From positions 124,001-188,000 of the forward strand of contig NZ_JACJSF010000005.1 in assembly GCF_014698035.1 (NCBI RefSeq): a stretch of 64,000 bases of DNA, in the 5' to 3' direction. Source of the DNA: Desmonostoc muscorum FACHB-395 (GTDB taxonomy: Bacteria > Cyanobacteriota > Cyanobacteriia > Cyanobacteriales > Nostocaceae). The notes under the pieces are model-generated. The model ran no database searches and was not told the DNA's origin. It saw nothing but the letters and a program-made list of their open reading frames with translations. This document shows, piece after piece, positions 28,040 through 36,911 of the stretch (positions within the stretch are counted from its first letter, which is position 1; each line of letters opens with the position of its first letter). The translations under genes were made by a program, and so were the position numbers.

Positions 28040-28807
28040 TTATGGAGGTGCAAGAGGATTCATCCACAACAGGATAGAACTTCTTAACTGGTTCAAGTCG
28101 CGGTATGCTTCTTGCTTGAACCATTGCCCTAATGCATCAAAGGGGGTAAAAGACGTTCCAGTTTGCCATTTAATATCTTGACCTAAAGGCGTTGTATGAT
28201 TTCCTGGTAACGTTTGTGCTGTCACCATGTCATCAAAGCGTTCTTGTAATATTTTGGTTAAAGCTGCTGATTGGTCAATTGTGTCATTACTAAACTTTAT
28301 TAATAAATTACGTCGGATAGTGTAACGCTCTTGGACAAGCTTGTTAGTTTCCAACGGTGAGGGAGTAAACTCGATTTTCAAAGTAGAATTGAACTGTTCT
28401 ACTAGGGGAATAGCTTCTTTGGCGGCGTAGTTGTTAAAGGATATTAAAATATTGCCTGCACGTTCTACTTTAAAGAGGCTACCAATTAGCAAGTGAAGTT
28501 TACAGCCCATACTGTGTCCAAGACCATAGATGGGGAAGTAAAGCTTGCGTAATGCTCCAGAATCATGTAATCGTTCCAAGGTGCGGTCAAAGTTTAACAG
28601 TACGGATTTTGCGATCGCTGTATGATCCAATGTATTGACAAAAGGCGTAGCAATTACAACATAGCCTTTACTTGCCAGTTGTTCCAGTAACCAGCGATAA
28701 GTGATGTGTGGTGCAGTGGCGACAAATGCACCTCCTAAAAAATGGATGATACCTATGGGATTTCGGGGAATGATTACCCAGTTACCTCTGACTTCTTTCC
28801 AGTCCAT
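28040..28807 (-). CDS. DUF1350 protein, alpha/beta-hydrolase-like
   Basis: A 255-residue protein of the DUF1350 family found in cyanobacteria and chloroplasts. IIHFLGGAFVATAPHITYR near residue 20 resembles the oxyanion region of hydrolases, and YGLGHSMGCKLHLL near residue 95 has a GxSxG nucleophile elbow. A catalytic acid and His are plausible (DDMVTAQTLPGNHTTP) near 200. No signal peptide. Function unknown; a lipase, esterase or thioesterase is a reasonable inference. It stands alone. Confidence 0.75.
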   Translation of the reverse strand: MDWKEVRGNWVIIPRNPIGIIHFLGGAFVATAPHITYRWLLEQLASKGYVVIATPFVNTLDHTAIAKSVLLNFDRTLERLHDSGALRKLYFPIYGLGHSMGCKLHLLIGSLFKVERAGNILISFNNYAAKEAIPLVEQFNSTLKIEFTPSPLETNKLVQERYTIRRNLLIKFSNDTIDQSAALTKILQERFDDMVTAQTLPGNHTTPLGQDIKWQTGTSFTPFDALGQWFKQEAYRDLNQLRSSILLWMNPLAPP

Positions 28808-29035
28808 GCCGATAAGCGATCACTTTCTTGATATTCTTTATGTTAGACCGGGGATCGCTACCGTGGGAAGGATTATGGAAAAAGCTACGAACAATTGGTA
28901 ATTAAATTACAGTTGAGGTCTAAATCTCCATCCATAATTGGGCTATCAGAAGAGGTTTCTTAGTCTGACCTATTTTTCGATTACGAATTACGTTACTGAG
29001 TCTTGTCTGCGACATACTGCTCACGAACGAATTTT

Positions 29036-29755
29036 TTAACCTTGAGTCTGTAATCGTTTCATTTCGTGTTGTACATCTAATGCAATCTGTAAGGCTTCAT
29101 TAAGCAACCTTCCATGCTCAGTAGCTTGTTCATTTACTTGCATAGCTGTTAAAGTTGCTAAATTGTTGACGAATAGTTCTGTATTACTAAGGATAAAGCT
29201 CTTATTTTCTCTCAAAATCCTTTCTGTCTTCAAAGCGCGAACTAAATCAGCTTTAGTCAGATTAAGCGCTGCGAGAACACTCTCTCTTTCTTTTATCAGC
29301 ACTTCTGGATTACCAGCTTCTTCTATTTGGTCATTGATATGTATTGCTCTAATTACAGTATTATATCTTTCAACATCGTTTAACAGGATTTGGAGAGAGT
29401 TTGTCATATTGAGCTTGACAATTTTACTTCTCTTTTTCCAGATTAAATATAAGATGGTTTGCGTCAGACCGCCAACCCAAAGACTTAAGATAATTAATAC
29501 TATCCAGGATGGAATTGCTATCCATGATACAAATATTTTGAGAATTATATCAAATAAAAGATAGCCAAAAACAAATGTAGCAAACCCAATAAAAACTACA
29601 GTAGCTCCTTCCGAACTTTTAATCTTTTGGATGTATAATTTCGCAAAATTTTTGATAGGATTTGTAATGATTAAAAGTTGATCATTGACAGGTAAATTAG
29701 TCAGCTTTTGCAGTTCATCCTGACTAATTTCCAAGCCCTGTAAATCATCCCGCAC
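29036..29755 (-). CDS. Hypothetical membrane protein with two TM helices
   Basis: A 239-residue protein starting at a GTG (fMRDDLQGLEISQDEL). Residues about 50-75 and 80-105 are hydrophobic helices joined by a short loop and followed by a basic WKKRSK, so both termini should be cytoplasmic. The C-terminal 120 residues are charged, helical and coiled-coil-like. I do not recognise a family. It lies alone between DUF1350 and the lemA/M48 unit. Confidence 0.6.
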   Translation of the reverse strand: MRDDLQGLEISQDELQKLTNLPVNDQLLIITNPIKNFAKLYIQKIKSSEGATVVFIGFATFVFGYLLFDIILKIFVSWIAIPSWIVLIILSLWVGGLTQTILYLIWKKRSKIVKLNMTNSLQILLNDVERYNTVIRAIHINDQIEEAGNPEVLIKERESVLAALNLTKADLVRALKTERILRENKSFILSNTELFVNNLATLTAMQVNEQATEHGRLLNEALQIALDVQHEMKRLQTQG

Positions 29756-30147
29756 AGCTTTTTAATCCTTGCCAGAATAGTTATTTAATCTAATATAGCA
29801 ATCAAATTTCTAGAATGCTGGCATTTTGTCTAAACTTTTTTAAGCAAGTTAATACTTCTAGGCAATGCCAAGAGTTTTTGTACAATATGATACTCTTTTG
29901 CCCAGATAGAAATCCTATTTGAGTTGTGAAAATGAACCAACCGCCAATGTGCAGCGTCTCGTAGAGAAGAACGCCAGGAAAAAAACGAGATCGAAAATAA
30001 ATCAATTGCTTGTAAATGTGATAACGCAACGCGTTACTTTCCTGTTAAAAAGCTATTTATAGCTATAAAAAAGAATAACAGAAAAGTCCGTTTTTGCGGA
30101 CTTTATTGTTTAGTTATAAATAATTGTGTCTCACTCGTTACATTAAC
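29756..30147. other. Intergenic region upstream of the GTG-start membrane gene
   Basis: It contains a CAGCGTCTCGTAGAGAAG repeat copy at 29951-29970 and the terminator at 30083. A short minus-strand open frame here is not convincing. Confidence 0.5.
30083..30104 (-). terminator. Hairpin terminator
   Basis: AAAGTCCG / CGGACTTT with a 6-base loop. It is placed to stop minus-strand transcription from the lemA-M48 unit; A and T runs flank both sides. Confidence 0.55.
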
Positions 30148-30285
30148 AGGACTTACGCAAAATAATGAAAAAACGTAGACACGTTCGCGTAGCGTCTCGT
30201 AGAGAAGTGGCTTGCCGCAGGCTACCACAGAGGGCGCAGAGGACACGGAGAAATAAGAGTTTCAGAGAGTTCTTGCGTAAGTCCT
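30148..30285. mobile_element. 138-bp miniature element with 13-bp perfect inverted ends
   Basis: AGGACTTACGCAA (30148-30160) and TTGCGTAAGTCCT (30273-30285) are exact complements. The inside holds a TTCGCGTAGCGTCTCGTAG repeat and the CAGAGGGCGCAGAGGA motif but no gene. ATTAAC flanks it on the left (30142-30147) and recurs one base beyond the right end (30287-30292), a possible target duplication. The right end abuts the stop of the M48 gene. Confidence 0.65.
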
Positions 30286-30287
30286 AA

Positions 30288-32219
30288 TTAACTTCCCTTC
30301 GGAGAAGATTGTTTCTGTTTTGAAATGCCACGCTGAGGGTTTAAAAATGGAGGGATGGGACAGTCTAGCGTCATAGCGATCGCTCTGAGCAAATCTGCTT
30401 CTGACTGTGTAACTTTGTTATCCAATAGTACCGTGTGAGCGCAGGCATCTACAATAGCTTGCTTGAGTTTAGGGCTGGCAAGGCGGAGGCGTTCAATACT
30501 TTTCTTAAGTTCAGTGAAATTACAGCTTGGTGGTGTGTCTGGTTTTTCTTGTTCTGCGGCTTTGGGAAGCCGAAAAACTCCAGAACGAAAAGCATAGGCT
30601 ATGTCTTCGGTGGATGCATTGGGTTGAGAGTGTCCAACGCGGGCAATTACGGACAGTACTAACAGGCTATCTGGCCAAATCTGTTCTATGGAGGTGTATT
30701 CTACTGTTGTTGTAGATGTAGGATTTATACTAGGTTGGAGGCGATGCCACAGTATTAACTGCAACACAAAATGCCATAGTGATAAACTTCCGGTGGCTAC
30801 AGCTAAACCGTGGATACATTTGCATAGTCTTTGGCATTCTTTGGCAGAATTTTGCCGCAATACGGGTACTGCCAAATCTACAAGTGGTAAGCGAATTTTG
30901 GCATCTAACTGGCTAATTTCGCTACTCAATTCCAGAGTTTTGTCTACCAACTCAGCAGGCTGTACCTCGCGTAACCAAGCTATTTGACGTTCTTGGATTT
31001 CGATATTTTCTGTATCTAATGCTAGGGCAAAAGCGATCGCCATTGCACTTTCCTGCTCCCGTACACCCAAGCGTAGGGATTCTGGTAACTGCGATAACAG
31101 TGCTTGAGCATGGGCAAAATGCTCTGGTGTAACGCTTCCAACTTGGTTTACAACCTGTTCTGGTGTCGCGTTGGAACCACCAGCAAAGCCCATTGTTAGA
31201 GATTCCTGGGAGGGGGAACGCATTTGATTGCTAGATGGCATTGCTGGCAAATTGCTGACGTTCAAACCCCCAACGCGACGGATACGTTCTGCTAGAGGTG
31301 GGTGGGTAGAAAACATATTGTCCCAGAAAGAGGGGTTGAGCGCATTACCAAAAAACATGTGGCTAGCGGCTTCTGCACCAGGCGAAATCAAGCGTGAATC
31401 CATCTGTTGGAGTTTTTGGAAGACTCCGTTAAGTCCGTTGGGGTTGCGAGTGAACTGTACAGCCGAAGCATCGGCAAGAAATTCGCGTTGGCGAGAGACG
31501 GCGGCTTTAATCAAGCGTCCGCAGACTAATCCGATACCGCCAATTGCCATTAGTGACAAACCAAAAGCCCAGATAGGTAAACCCTTATCTTCTTTTCCTA
31601 AACGGAAGCTACCACGAATGCGCCACAACAATTCTCCGGTTAAATAAATGAACAAAATCCCGTGCAAGAGTCCCACTAAACGCAAATTTAGCCGCATATC
31701 TCCATTAAGAATGTGGCTGAATTCGTGGCCGATGACTCCTTGTAACTCATCTCGGTTTAGATGTTGTAAAGTCCCACGGGTAACACCAATTACAGCATCA
31801 TTGGGCGTAAATCCGGCAGCAAAGGCATTAATGCTGGTTTCTCTTTCCAGGAGATAAACTTCTGGGACAGAAATACCAGAAGCGATCGCCATTTCCTCGA
31901 CTATATTTAATAGTTGTTGCCCTTGTTCATCTGCCATATCTGGGAGTAAGAGTCTTCCCCCCAACTCCTGAGCAATGACGCTTCCTCCTTGACGGAGACA
32001 GGCAATTTTATAGAGACTTCCCACTGCGATCGCAATTATTGTAATCCCAGCCACGTAGAGAAATATCCCTGGATGCCACCAAACACGTGGAGCCATGCGG
32101 AGCAGAAATAAAGTGGCAATATAAATCGCCATAATCATAACCGCGATCGACAGGGAAAATAATCCAATTAATTGTTGCGTGTTTTGGCGTGCCCGATCCT
32201 GATGTTCAAAGAAATTCAT
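30288..32219 (-). CDS. M48-family membrane metalloprotease
   Basis: A 643-residue protein. Residues about 15-70 hold two membrane helices, and two more lie near 180-225. The zinc site is HEFSHILNGD (HExxH, near residue 165), with the third ligand in REFLADASAVQFTRN. This is the HtpX-like peptidase M48 core. About 300 extra C-terminal residues, absent from HtpX (about 290 in total), are mostly helical and unassigned. The gene starts six bases after lemA; this lemA-M48 pairing is widespread and suggests joint work in membrane protein quality control. Confidence 0.85.
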   Translation of the reverse strand: MNFFEHQDRARQNTQQLIGLFSLSIAVMIMAIYIATLFLLRMAPRVWWHPGIFLYVAGITIIAIAVGSLYKIACLRQGGSVIAQELGGRLLLPDMADEQGQQLLNIVEEMAIASGISVPEVYLLERETSINAFAAGFTPNDAVIGVTRGTLQHLNRDELQGVIGHEFSHILNGDMRLNLRLVGLLHGILFIYLTGELLWRIRGSFRLGKEDKGLPIWAFGLSLMAIGGIGLVCGRLIKAAVSRQREFLADASAVQFTRNPNGLNGVFQKLQQMDSRLISPGAEAASHMFFGNALNPSFWDNMFSTHPPLAERIRRVGGLNVSNLPAMPSSNQMRSPSQESLTMGFAGGSNATPEQVVNQVGSVTPEHFAHAQALLSQLPESLRLGVREQESAMAIAFALALDTENIEIQERQIAWLREVQPAELVDKTLELSSEISQLDAKIRLPLVDLAVPVLRQNSAKECQRLCKCIHGLAVATGSLSLWHFVLQLILWHRLQPSINPTSTTTVEYTSIEQIWPDSLLVLSVIARVGHSQPNASTEDIAYAFRSGVFRLPKAAEQEKPDTPPSCNFTELKKSIERLRLASPKLKQAIVDACAHTVLLDNKVTQSEADLLRAIAMTLDCPIPPFLNPQRGISKQKQSSPKGS

Positions 32220-32225
32220 AGATAC

Positions 32226-32813
32226 CTAAAAAGACACGCGAGGAGCATTTCTCATTTCTGGAGTCGCTTCGGCGAGCAATTCTGCAACAGTAAAGTTAAA
32301 AGTATTTGCCACAAGATTGCTGGGGAAAGATTCGCTTTTGGTGTTGTAAAGTGTCACCGCGTCATTAAAAGCTTGACGGGCAAAAGCAATCCGGTTTTCA
32401 GTGGAAGATAATTCTTCCATCACCTGAGTCATGGCGCGATCGGCTTTCAATTCTGGATAAGATTCTGAAAGTACCATCAACCGACTTAACGCACCCGTCA
32501 GCGCCCCTTCAGCATTGCCTAACTGTTGCATCGCTTGCGGATCGCCGGGATTTTGTGCGGCACGACTGCTAGCATTAATTGCAGAATTCCGAGCCGCAAT
32601 AACTGCTTCTAAGGTTTCTCGTTCATGTTTCATGTACCCTTTGGCAGTTTCCACCAAGTTGGGAATTAAGTCATAGCGACGCTGTAATTGAACATCGATT
32701 TGAGAGTAAGCATTTTTGTAACGGTTACGATACTTGACTAAATCGTTGTAGGCATTAATGATAATTAGAGCAACAATGGCAACTAAAGCAACAGAAAATA
32801 TTAAAAGCCCCAT
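32226..32813 (-). CDS. lemA: LemA family protein
   Basis: A 195-residue protein with one N-terminal membrane helix (residues 3-22) and the LemA core: NAYNDLVKYRNRYKNAYSQIDVQLQRRYDLIPNLVE is the hallmark region (residues 20-56), followed by long helices and the C-terminal FPSNLVA. LemA proteins sit with a short outside N-terminus and a helical bundle at the membrane; their biochemical role is unknown. It is the first gene of the pair with the M48 protease. Confidence 0.9.
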   Translation of the reverse strand: MGLLIFSVALVAIVALIIINAYNDLVKYRNRYKNAYSQIDVQLQRRYDLIPNLVETAKGYMKHERETLEAVIAARNSAINASSRAAQNPGDPQAMQQLGNAEGALTGALSRLMVLSESYPELKADRAMTQVMEELSSTENRIAFARQAFNDAVTLYNTKSESFPSNLVANTFNFTVAELLAEATPEMRNAPRVSF

Positions 32814-33011
32814 ATTTTTAGATTATTTCAATCAGGTACTGACTTTATATCCAGCAAAATTTGTGTGGATATAAAGATGAGTCTACTTTTAACAAGTTGG
32901 CTTCGTCGCCTGTAAAATTAGTTACGCAATTGCACTGAGCTAGATAGGTTGCACAAAGCCCAACGCAGTTAAAGGACTTTGCCCGGATTTCTCACAATAC
33001 TGTAGGCAGAG

Positions 33012-33092
33012 AGGGGAGTGTGGGGAGTGTGGGGAGTGTGGGGGGTAAGACTTCTTCCCCATCCTCCCACACCTCCCACACCTCCCACACTC
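33012..33092. repeat. 9-mer tandem array facing its inverted copy
   Basis: GTGGGGAGT units (33012-33045) face TCCCACACC units (33061-33092), so the whole can fold into one long hairpin. The unit length of nine differs from the heptamers elsewhere. Confidence 0.7.
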
Positions 33093-33120
33093 CTTGATTT
33101 CTCACTTGTGAGAAATCAAG
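33093..33120. repeat. Perfect 12-bp hairpin
   Basis: CTTGATTTCTCA and TGAGAAATCAAG flank the loop CTTG. Confidence 0.65.
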
Positions 33121-33155
33121 GTTTGGCGTTAACCCAAGCGTATTGCTATATAAAT

Positions 33156-33184
33156 AGAGACGCAATTACTATAATTGCGTCTCT
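33156..33184. repeat. Perfect 12-bp hairpin
   Basis: AGAGACGCAATT and AATTGCGTCTCT flank a 5-base loop, about 60 bases past the stop of the acidic protein gene. The GAGACGC core recurs in Nostoc repeats. Confidence 0.6.
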
Positions 33185-33244
33185 ACAAACTGTCTATTTA
33201 GCCTTTTTACGTGTAATTGCACCCACCAAAAGGATAGTTGTTAA

Positions 33245-33652
33245 TTAAATTATTCCTGGGCCTCTACCGCGTTTGTCACCCTTTTCGGTCAACTTGCCTT
33301 CTTCATCCTGATTAACTTCTCCAAGTTCTTCAACACGTTGTGCAGTATCTTCTGCTGCTTGTTTGCGTGCATCACCTGGTTCTTCGTAGTACATTTCCGG
33401 TTCAACTGCATAGTTGTTCAACAAACCTTCTTTGTCTACGGTGTATCCGTCAGTAGTGCGTATACTTTCTGGATCGGTTTGATCATCTGTAGCTGCATCT
33501 GCTTCTCTTTCTTCTGTAGGGAGTGTTTTGTAGTTGCCTCCTTCTCTTTCGATCCGAGCAGCTGTTTCGGCTGGGATAATGCCGCGATCGTAAGTATCTA
33601 CTTCAGCGCGATCGGATGAATCTATATCTCTCTTAACTGCTTCATTAGCCAT
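33245..33652 (-). CDS. Small acidic hydrophilic protein
   Basis: A 135-residue protein, very rich in Asp, Glu, Thr and Gly, with almost no hydrophobic core (MANEAVKRDIDSSDRAEVD...) and ending RGRGPGII. The composition suggests an intrinsically disordered, hydrophilin-like protein. I do not recognise a named family. It is the last of four minus-strand genes with stress or envelope character (33.2-36.4 kb), separated from its neighbour by a hairpin, so it is probably transcribed on its own. Confidence 0.65.
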   Translation of the reverse strand: MANEAVKRDIDSSDRAEVDTYDRGIIPAETAARIEREGGNYKTLPTEEREADAATDDQTDPESIRTTDGYTVDKEGLLNNYAVEPEMYYEEPGDARKQAAEDTAQRVEELGEVNQDEEGKLTEKGDKRGRGPGII

Positions 33653-33836
33653 AATTTATGTCCTCGTAAAAGAATCTATTAAATAACTTCAAAAACTAGA
33701 TTAAGCTTTTTTTTATCTCCGAACTACTATCTTTAGAAGTGATTTAAAATTAAAAAGAGGATTACATCCTCTATCTTCCGGTGTATCAAAAGATTAATGT
33801 TAATTCAGGTTAAATACTAATAGTTTACATTTACTA

Positions 33837-33870
33837 TTTAAGACAAGGAGGTTAAGCCCCTTGTCTTAAA
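33837..33870 (-). terminator. Perfect 12-bp hairpin after the CAAD gene
   Basis: TTTAAGACAAGG and CCTTGTCTTAAA flank a 10-base loop, about 50 bases past the CAAD stop. A smaller hairpin, AGAGGAT/ATCCTCT, follows at 33756-33772. Confidence 0.6.
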
Positions 33871-33922
33871 GGTAGATATACTTCTACCCTAATTTAGTGT
33901 ACTAGTTGAATGGTTAGAAAAT

Positions 33923-34354
33923 TTATTCGCCCACAAATTGATTTTTGAGGGATTGAATTTCATCAGCTAATTCTTGCCGAGTTGAAGCCTTTAGTAAATA
34001 ACGGAAAATAAACCAACTGGCATAACCAATTCCCACTAATTCAAAGAGTGGTGATAGTAATGGAATATCATTGATCGCATCCAGTAGTGCTAGCACTAAC
34101 TTTGCTGTAACAATAGCAGCTAAAATTAAAGCAACAGTTATTAGAGGCTGCTTATAGTCTTGAAAAAAGCTACCTAAGTAGTCGGGTAGTTTCTCCAAAA
34201 ATTGAGAAACTTGTCTGCTAATTTGCTGCCATTGAGATTCCGGTTCCGATGCTGGCGGTAATTTTGGCAAATTTGCATCTACACCTTCAAGTGCTAGCGT
34301 ACCTTGTGATATTGAAGTGTTGATGGATTCACGTTGCTGTTGTTCGGTTTCCAT
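33923..34354 (-). CDS. CAAD-domain thylakoid membrane protein (CurT-like)
   Basis: A 143-residue protein. After a Gln/Glu-rich N-terminus of about 45 residues, residues 50-140 form a CAAD domain: an amphipathic helix (FLEKLPDYLGSFFQ), a first membrane helix (ITVALILAAIVTAKLVLALL), the motif IPLLSPLFELVGIGY, a second membrane helix, and the charged C-terminal helix TRQELADEIQSLKNQF. CAAD domains anchor some aminoacyl-tRNA synthetases in thylakoids; stand-alone copies are homologues of CURT1/CurT, which bends thylakoid membranes. Which role applies here is not decided by sequence alone. Confidence 0.82.
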   Translation of the reverse strand: METEQQQRESINTSISQGTLALEGVDANLPKLPPASEPESQWQQISRQVSQFLEKLPDYLGSFFQDYKQPLITVALILAAIVTAKLVLALLDAINDIPLLSPLFELVGIGYASWFIFRYLLKASTRQELADEIQSLKNQFVGE

Positions 34355-34436
34355 AGTTTTTCAATGATTACAAAATTTTCTGTAACTGAACTGAGCATCA
34401 ATAAATATAATTATTAAAGTCGTCAGTTGTCAATTA

Positions 34437-34470
34437 TTAATGGTCAGCAATAAGTATAACTGACCATTAA
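34437..34470 (-). terminator. 10-bp inverted repeat after the BON gene
   Basis: TTAATGGTCA and TGACCATTAA flank a 14-base loop, about 65 bases past the stop of the BON lipoprotein gene. Confidence 0.5.
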
Positions 34471-34535
34471 GGCTGAGTAGGAAAATATAAATTTATTTTT
34501 GTCTACCTACTCACTTTGATTTATTGTTAGTTGCC

Positions 34536-34997
34536 TTACCTTGTTGGTGGGGCAACAGTTGTTTTAACAACTACACTTTTCACGCCTTTAATTTGTTTAG
34601 CTAAAGTTTCAATTTTAGCCAACTCTTGCTGATTATTAACAGTGCCACCAACAGTCACAACTCCATCCTTTGTGGCATCAACTGTTAGTTGACCCTTGGG
34701 TATGTTTGCCTCTAGTTTGGAGCGAACTTCACTTGCTAAGTCACCTTTAGCTCTATCTGCATCGCCACCAGTGGTATTATTGCGCTGTTCGCGGGCACGG
34801 ATATCAGAATCAAGTTGTCTTCTGCGAGTTTCACTTTGTGCGTCTTTCTGAGAAGCTTCTGTTGTCTGTACAGTCGGTGATTGTGGAGCTTCATTAGGAT
34901 TACCTGGTGCAGATTCACTTGTTTTAGAAGCGTTATCACAAGCAGCAACACCAAAAACTAAAAGGGTGCTAATTAAGAAGGGGGTTAGCTTTTTCAT
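34536..34997 (-). CDS. BON-domain lipoprotein
   Basis: A 153-residue protein from the ATG at 34997 (MKKLTPFLISTLLVFGVAAC), giving a clean lipoprotein signal with the lipobox GVAAC; an ATG five codons upstream is possible. A disordered Ser/Glu/Gln-rich linker follows. The BON domain occupies the C-terminal 75 residues, with KLEANIPKGQLTVDATKDG and VTVGGTVNNQQELAKIE, as in OsmY-like proteins that bind phospholipid. It should sit in the periplasm attached to a membrane. Neighbours suggest osmotic or desiccation stress. Confidence 0.8.
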   Translation of the reverse strand: MKKLTPFLISTLLVFGVAACDNASKTSESAPGNPNEAPQSPTVQTTEASQKDAQSETRRRQLDSDIRAREQRNNTTGGDADRAKGDLASEVRSKLEANIPKGQLTVDATKDGVVTVGGTVNNQQELAKIETLAKQIKGVKSVVVKTTVAPPTR

Positions 34998-35117
34998 AGA
35001 TTTAATTCGCAATCGGAAAGTGAAATTTGTTGATTTTTACGGTGAAGTGAGGAGCAAGTTTTTGAATTCTTGCTCTTGCAATTGTGTGTAATTAGTATCA
35101 GTGAAAACTACTTTAGA

Positions 35118-36398
35118 TTAAAGTGTTTCATCACGACGGTCAACAATCACTACAGCAGGATCGTTAATATGAGGCTCTGTTGAGTGATTGGGGTGAATGG
35201 GATTGGCTACTGCTGTGTCATGATGGATTACTCGGTCGGAACCTGGCCGATGTTCGCCTAAATCAGTGGCATCATAAATAGCAAATTCTTCAATACCCCG
35301 ACGGTTGAGAATCGCTTCAGCTTGGTGGATTTCAGCTTGGGTACCATCGATAATTACCAAGTAGTCGCCTCTTTGGAAGCGATCGCTATATACCCGCGCT
35401 CTGTCTTCAGGAATTCCCAAGCCAACCAGTGCGCCAACAATACCGCCAGCAGCTGCACCGATCGCACCACCAGCTAAGGTTGTGGCCAAAGCTGTTGCGA
35501 CTGCACCACCAGCAATCACAGGCCCAACTCCAGGAATTGCTAGAGTTCCAAGACCAACTAATAAGCCAGTCAAGCCGCCTAGAACACCGCCTGTAGCTGC
35601 TCCAGTTTTAGCACCATCGTCTGCTTTATTACCTGTTCCGACATTTCTATCTACATCGACACCAGCGATCCCCCGACCGTCTGTATCTTTGGCGATGATG
35701 GAGACTCTACTTAAAGGAAAACCTGCATCTCGTAATTCGGTGAGTGCTGCTTCTGCATCTCGGCGATGAGGAAAGACTCCGATCGCGCGTCTAGCAACAC
35801 CACTATGAGCCACATTTACGTTATGGGTTGGAGCGACATAATCAGCATTTCTCGCATCTGGGTTGTCGTAAATACCAAACTCTTCGACACCACGCTGATG
35901 GAGAATTGCTTCTGCTCTAGCGATTTCTGTATCTGTGCCATCAAGGATTACTAAATAGTGTCCTCGTCTTACACGTTCGTCATAAACTCTAGCTCGTTCT
36001 TCGGGAATTCCTAAGCCAATCAATGCACCAAGCAAACTACCAGCTACCGCACCAATCCCTGCACCAGCAAGAGTTGTAGCTAGAGTAGTTGCTGCGGCTC
36101 CAGCCAGCATAATTGGCCCAATTCCAGGAATTGCCAAAGTACCAAGACCGACTAATAAACCAGTTAATCCGCCCAAAGCACCGCCTGTAGCGGCTCCAAC
36201 TTTAGCACCTTCATCAGATTTGTCACCGACGCGATCGCGCACTTCAGCACCAGCAATATCTTCTCTGTCTCCATCTTGGGTAATGACAGAGACTCTGTTC
36301 ATATCAAAGCCGACTTTTTTCAATTCATGTAGCGCATGTTCAACATCTCGACGATTAGAAAATACACCTACAGCACGTTTATGTACACCTACAACCAT
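35118..36398 (-). CDS. Duplicated YflT-like general stress protein
   Basis: A 426-residue protein made of two tandem copies of one unit of about 180 residues. Each unit has an N-terminal ferredoxin-like YflT/GsP17M domain (RAVGVFSNRRDVEHALHELK and RAIGVFPHRRDAEAALTELR), a Gly/Ala-rich hydrophobic region with glycine-zipper character (GGLTGLLVGLGTLAIPG in both) and a closing domain (GHYLVILDGTDTEI, GDYLVIIDGTQAEI, then EEFGIYD/EEFAIYD). The hydrophobic parts probably insert in or span a membrane. Function unknown; relatives are stress-induced. It is transcribed away from the 1033-residue protein gene. Confidence 0.78.
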   Translation of the reverse strand: MVVGVHKRAVGVFSNRRDVEHALHELKKVGFDMNRVSVITQDGDREDIAGAEVRDRVGDKSDEGAKVGAATGGALGGLTGLLVGLGTLAIPGIGPIMLAGAAATTLATTLAGAGIGAVAGSLLGALIGLGIPEERARVYDERVRRGHYLVILDGTDTEIARAEAILHQRGVEEFGIYDNPDARNADYVAPTHNVNVAHSGVARRAIGVFPHRRDAEAALTELRDAGFPLSRVSIIAKDTDGRGIAGVDVDRNVGTGNKADDGAKTGAATGGVLGGLTGLLVGLGTLAIPGVGPVIAGGAVATALATTLAGGAIGAAAGGIVGALVGLGIPEDRARVYSDRFQRGDYLVIIDGTQAEIHQAEAILNRRGIEEFAIYDATDLGEHRPGSDRVIHHDTAVANPIHPNHSTEPHINDPAVVIVDRRDETL

Positions 36399-36911
36399 TA
36401 TCTTTTTCTCCTCAGCAACAATAAATTATTCACAAATTTATAGCTTGTAATACCCTTATTAATACATATTTAGATTTTTGTTTCATCAATCGCTTGGAAG
36501 AATTTTTCTCTCTATCATTAGGTATAGGTGGTTTTATCTAAATGAGTATTTATAAAAGCATGATTTTATAAATACTTAGATATTCTAGCTCTAAAACTTT
36601 TACTAGAGATTGACATAAAAAACATCGATTCATTATGTCTAAAACAGTAATTCACCCTTTTAAGAACTGCTGTGTACTTAGATTGTTTTTTATATATCTC
36701 ACTTTTATAGCAAAAAACTTATTTTGTAAAAATGTGACAAAGTTAGCAAATTAAAAAGTTTTATTTAACTAAAAAAATAAATTTTAAAATACGACCTTTG
36801 GTAAATAAACCTATTACCTAAGAAAGTGTCAGCTTAGATAGTTGATAATTAAGCTGATAAATAAGCCATTTTATAAATGGGTATTTAATTGAGTGAAAGT
36901 GAGAAAATATT
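36399..36911. other. Divergent AT-rich promoter region
   Basis: This 513-base region separates the divergent YflT-like gene and the large repeat-protein gene. It is AT-rich with no ORF, repeat or obvious operator that I can name. Confidence 0.5.

Larger units (their letters stand above)
32814..33244. other. Repeat-rich intergenic region
   Basis: It holds a 9-mer array with inverted partner (33012-33092) and two perfect 12-base-pair hairpins, 33093-33120 and 33156-33184. No gene is supported; the open frame across the array is repeat-derived. Confidence 0.6.

Noticed and set aside
27804-28124. 106-codon minus-strand open frame
   Set aside because: It overlaps the DUF1350 gene in another frame, and the non-overlapping part consists of dispersed repeat and AT-rich DNA.
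33018-33248. Open frame rich in WGVWGV and PPTPPT
   Set aside because: This is only translation of the 9-mer tandem repeat and its inverse.
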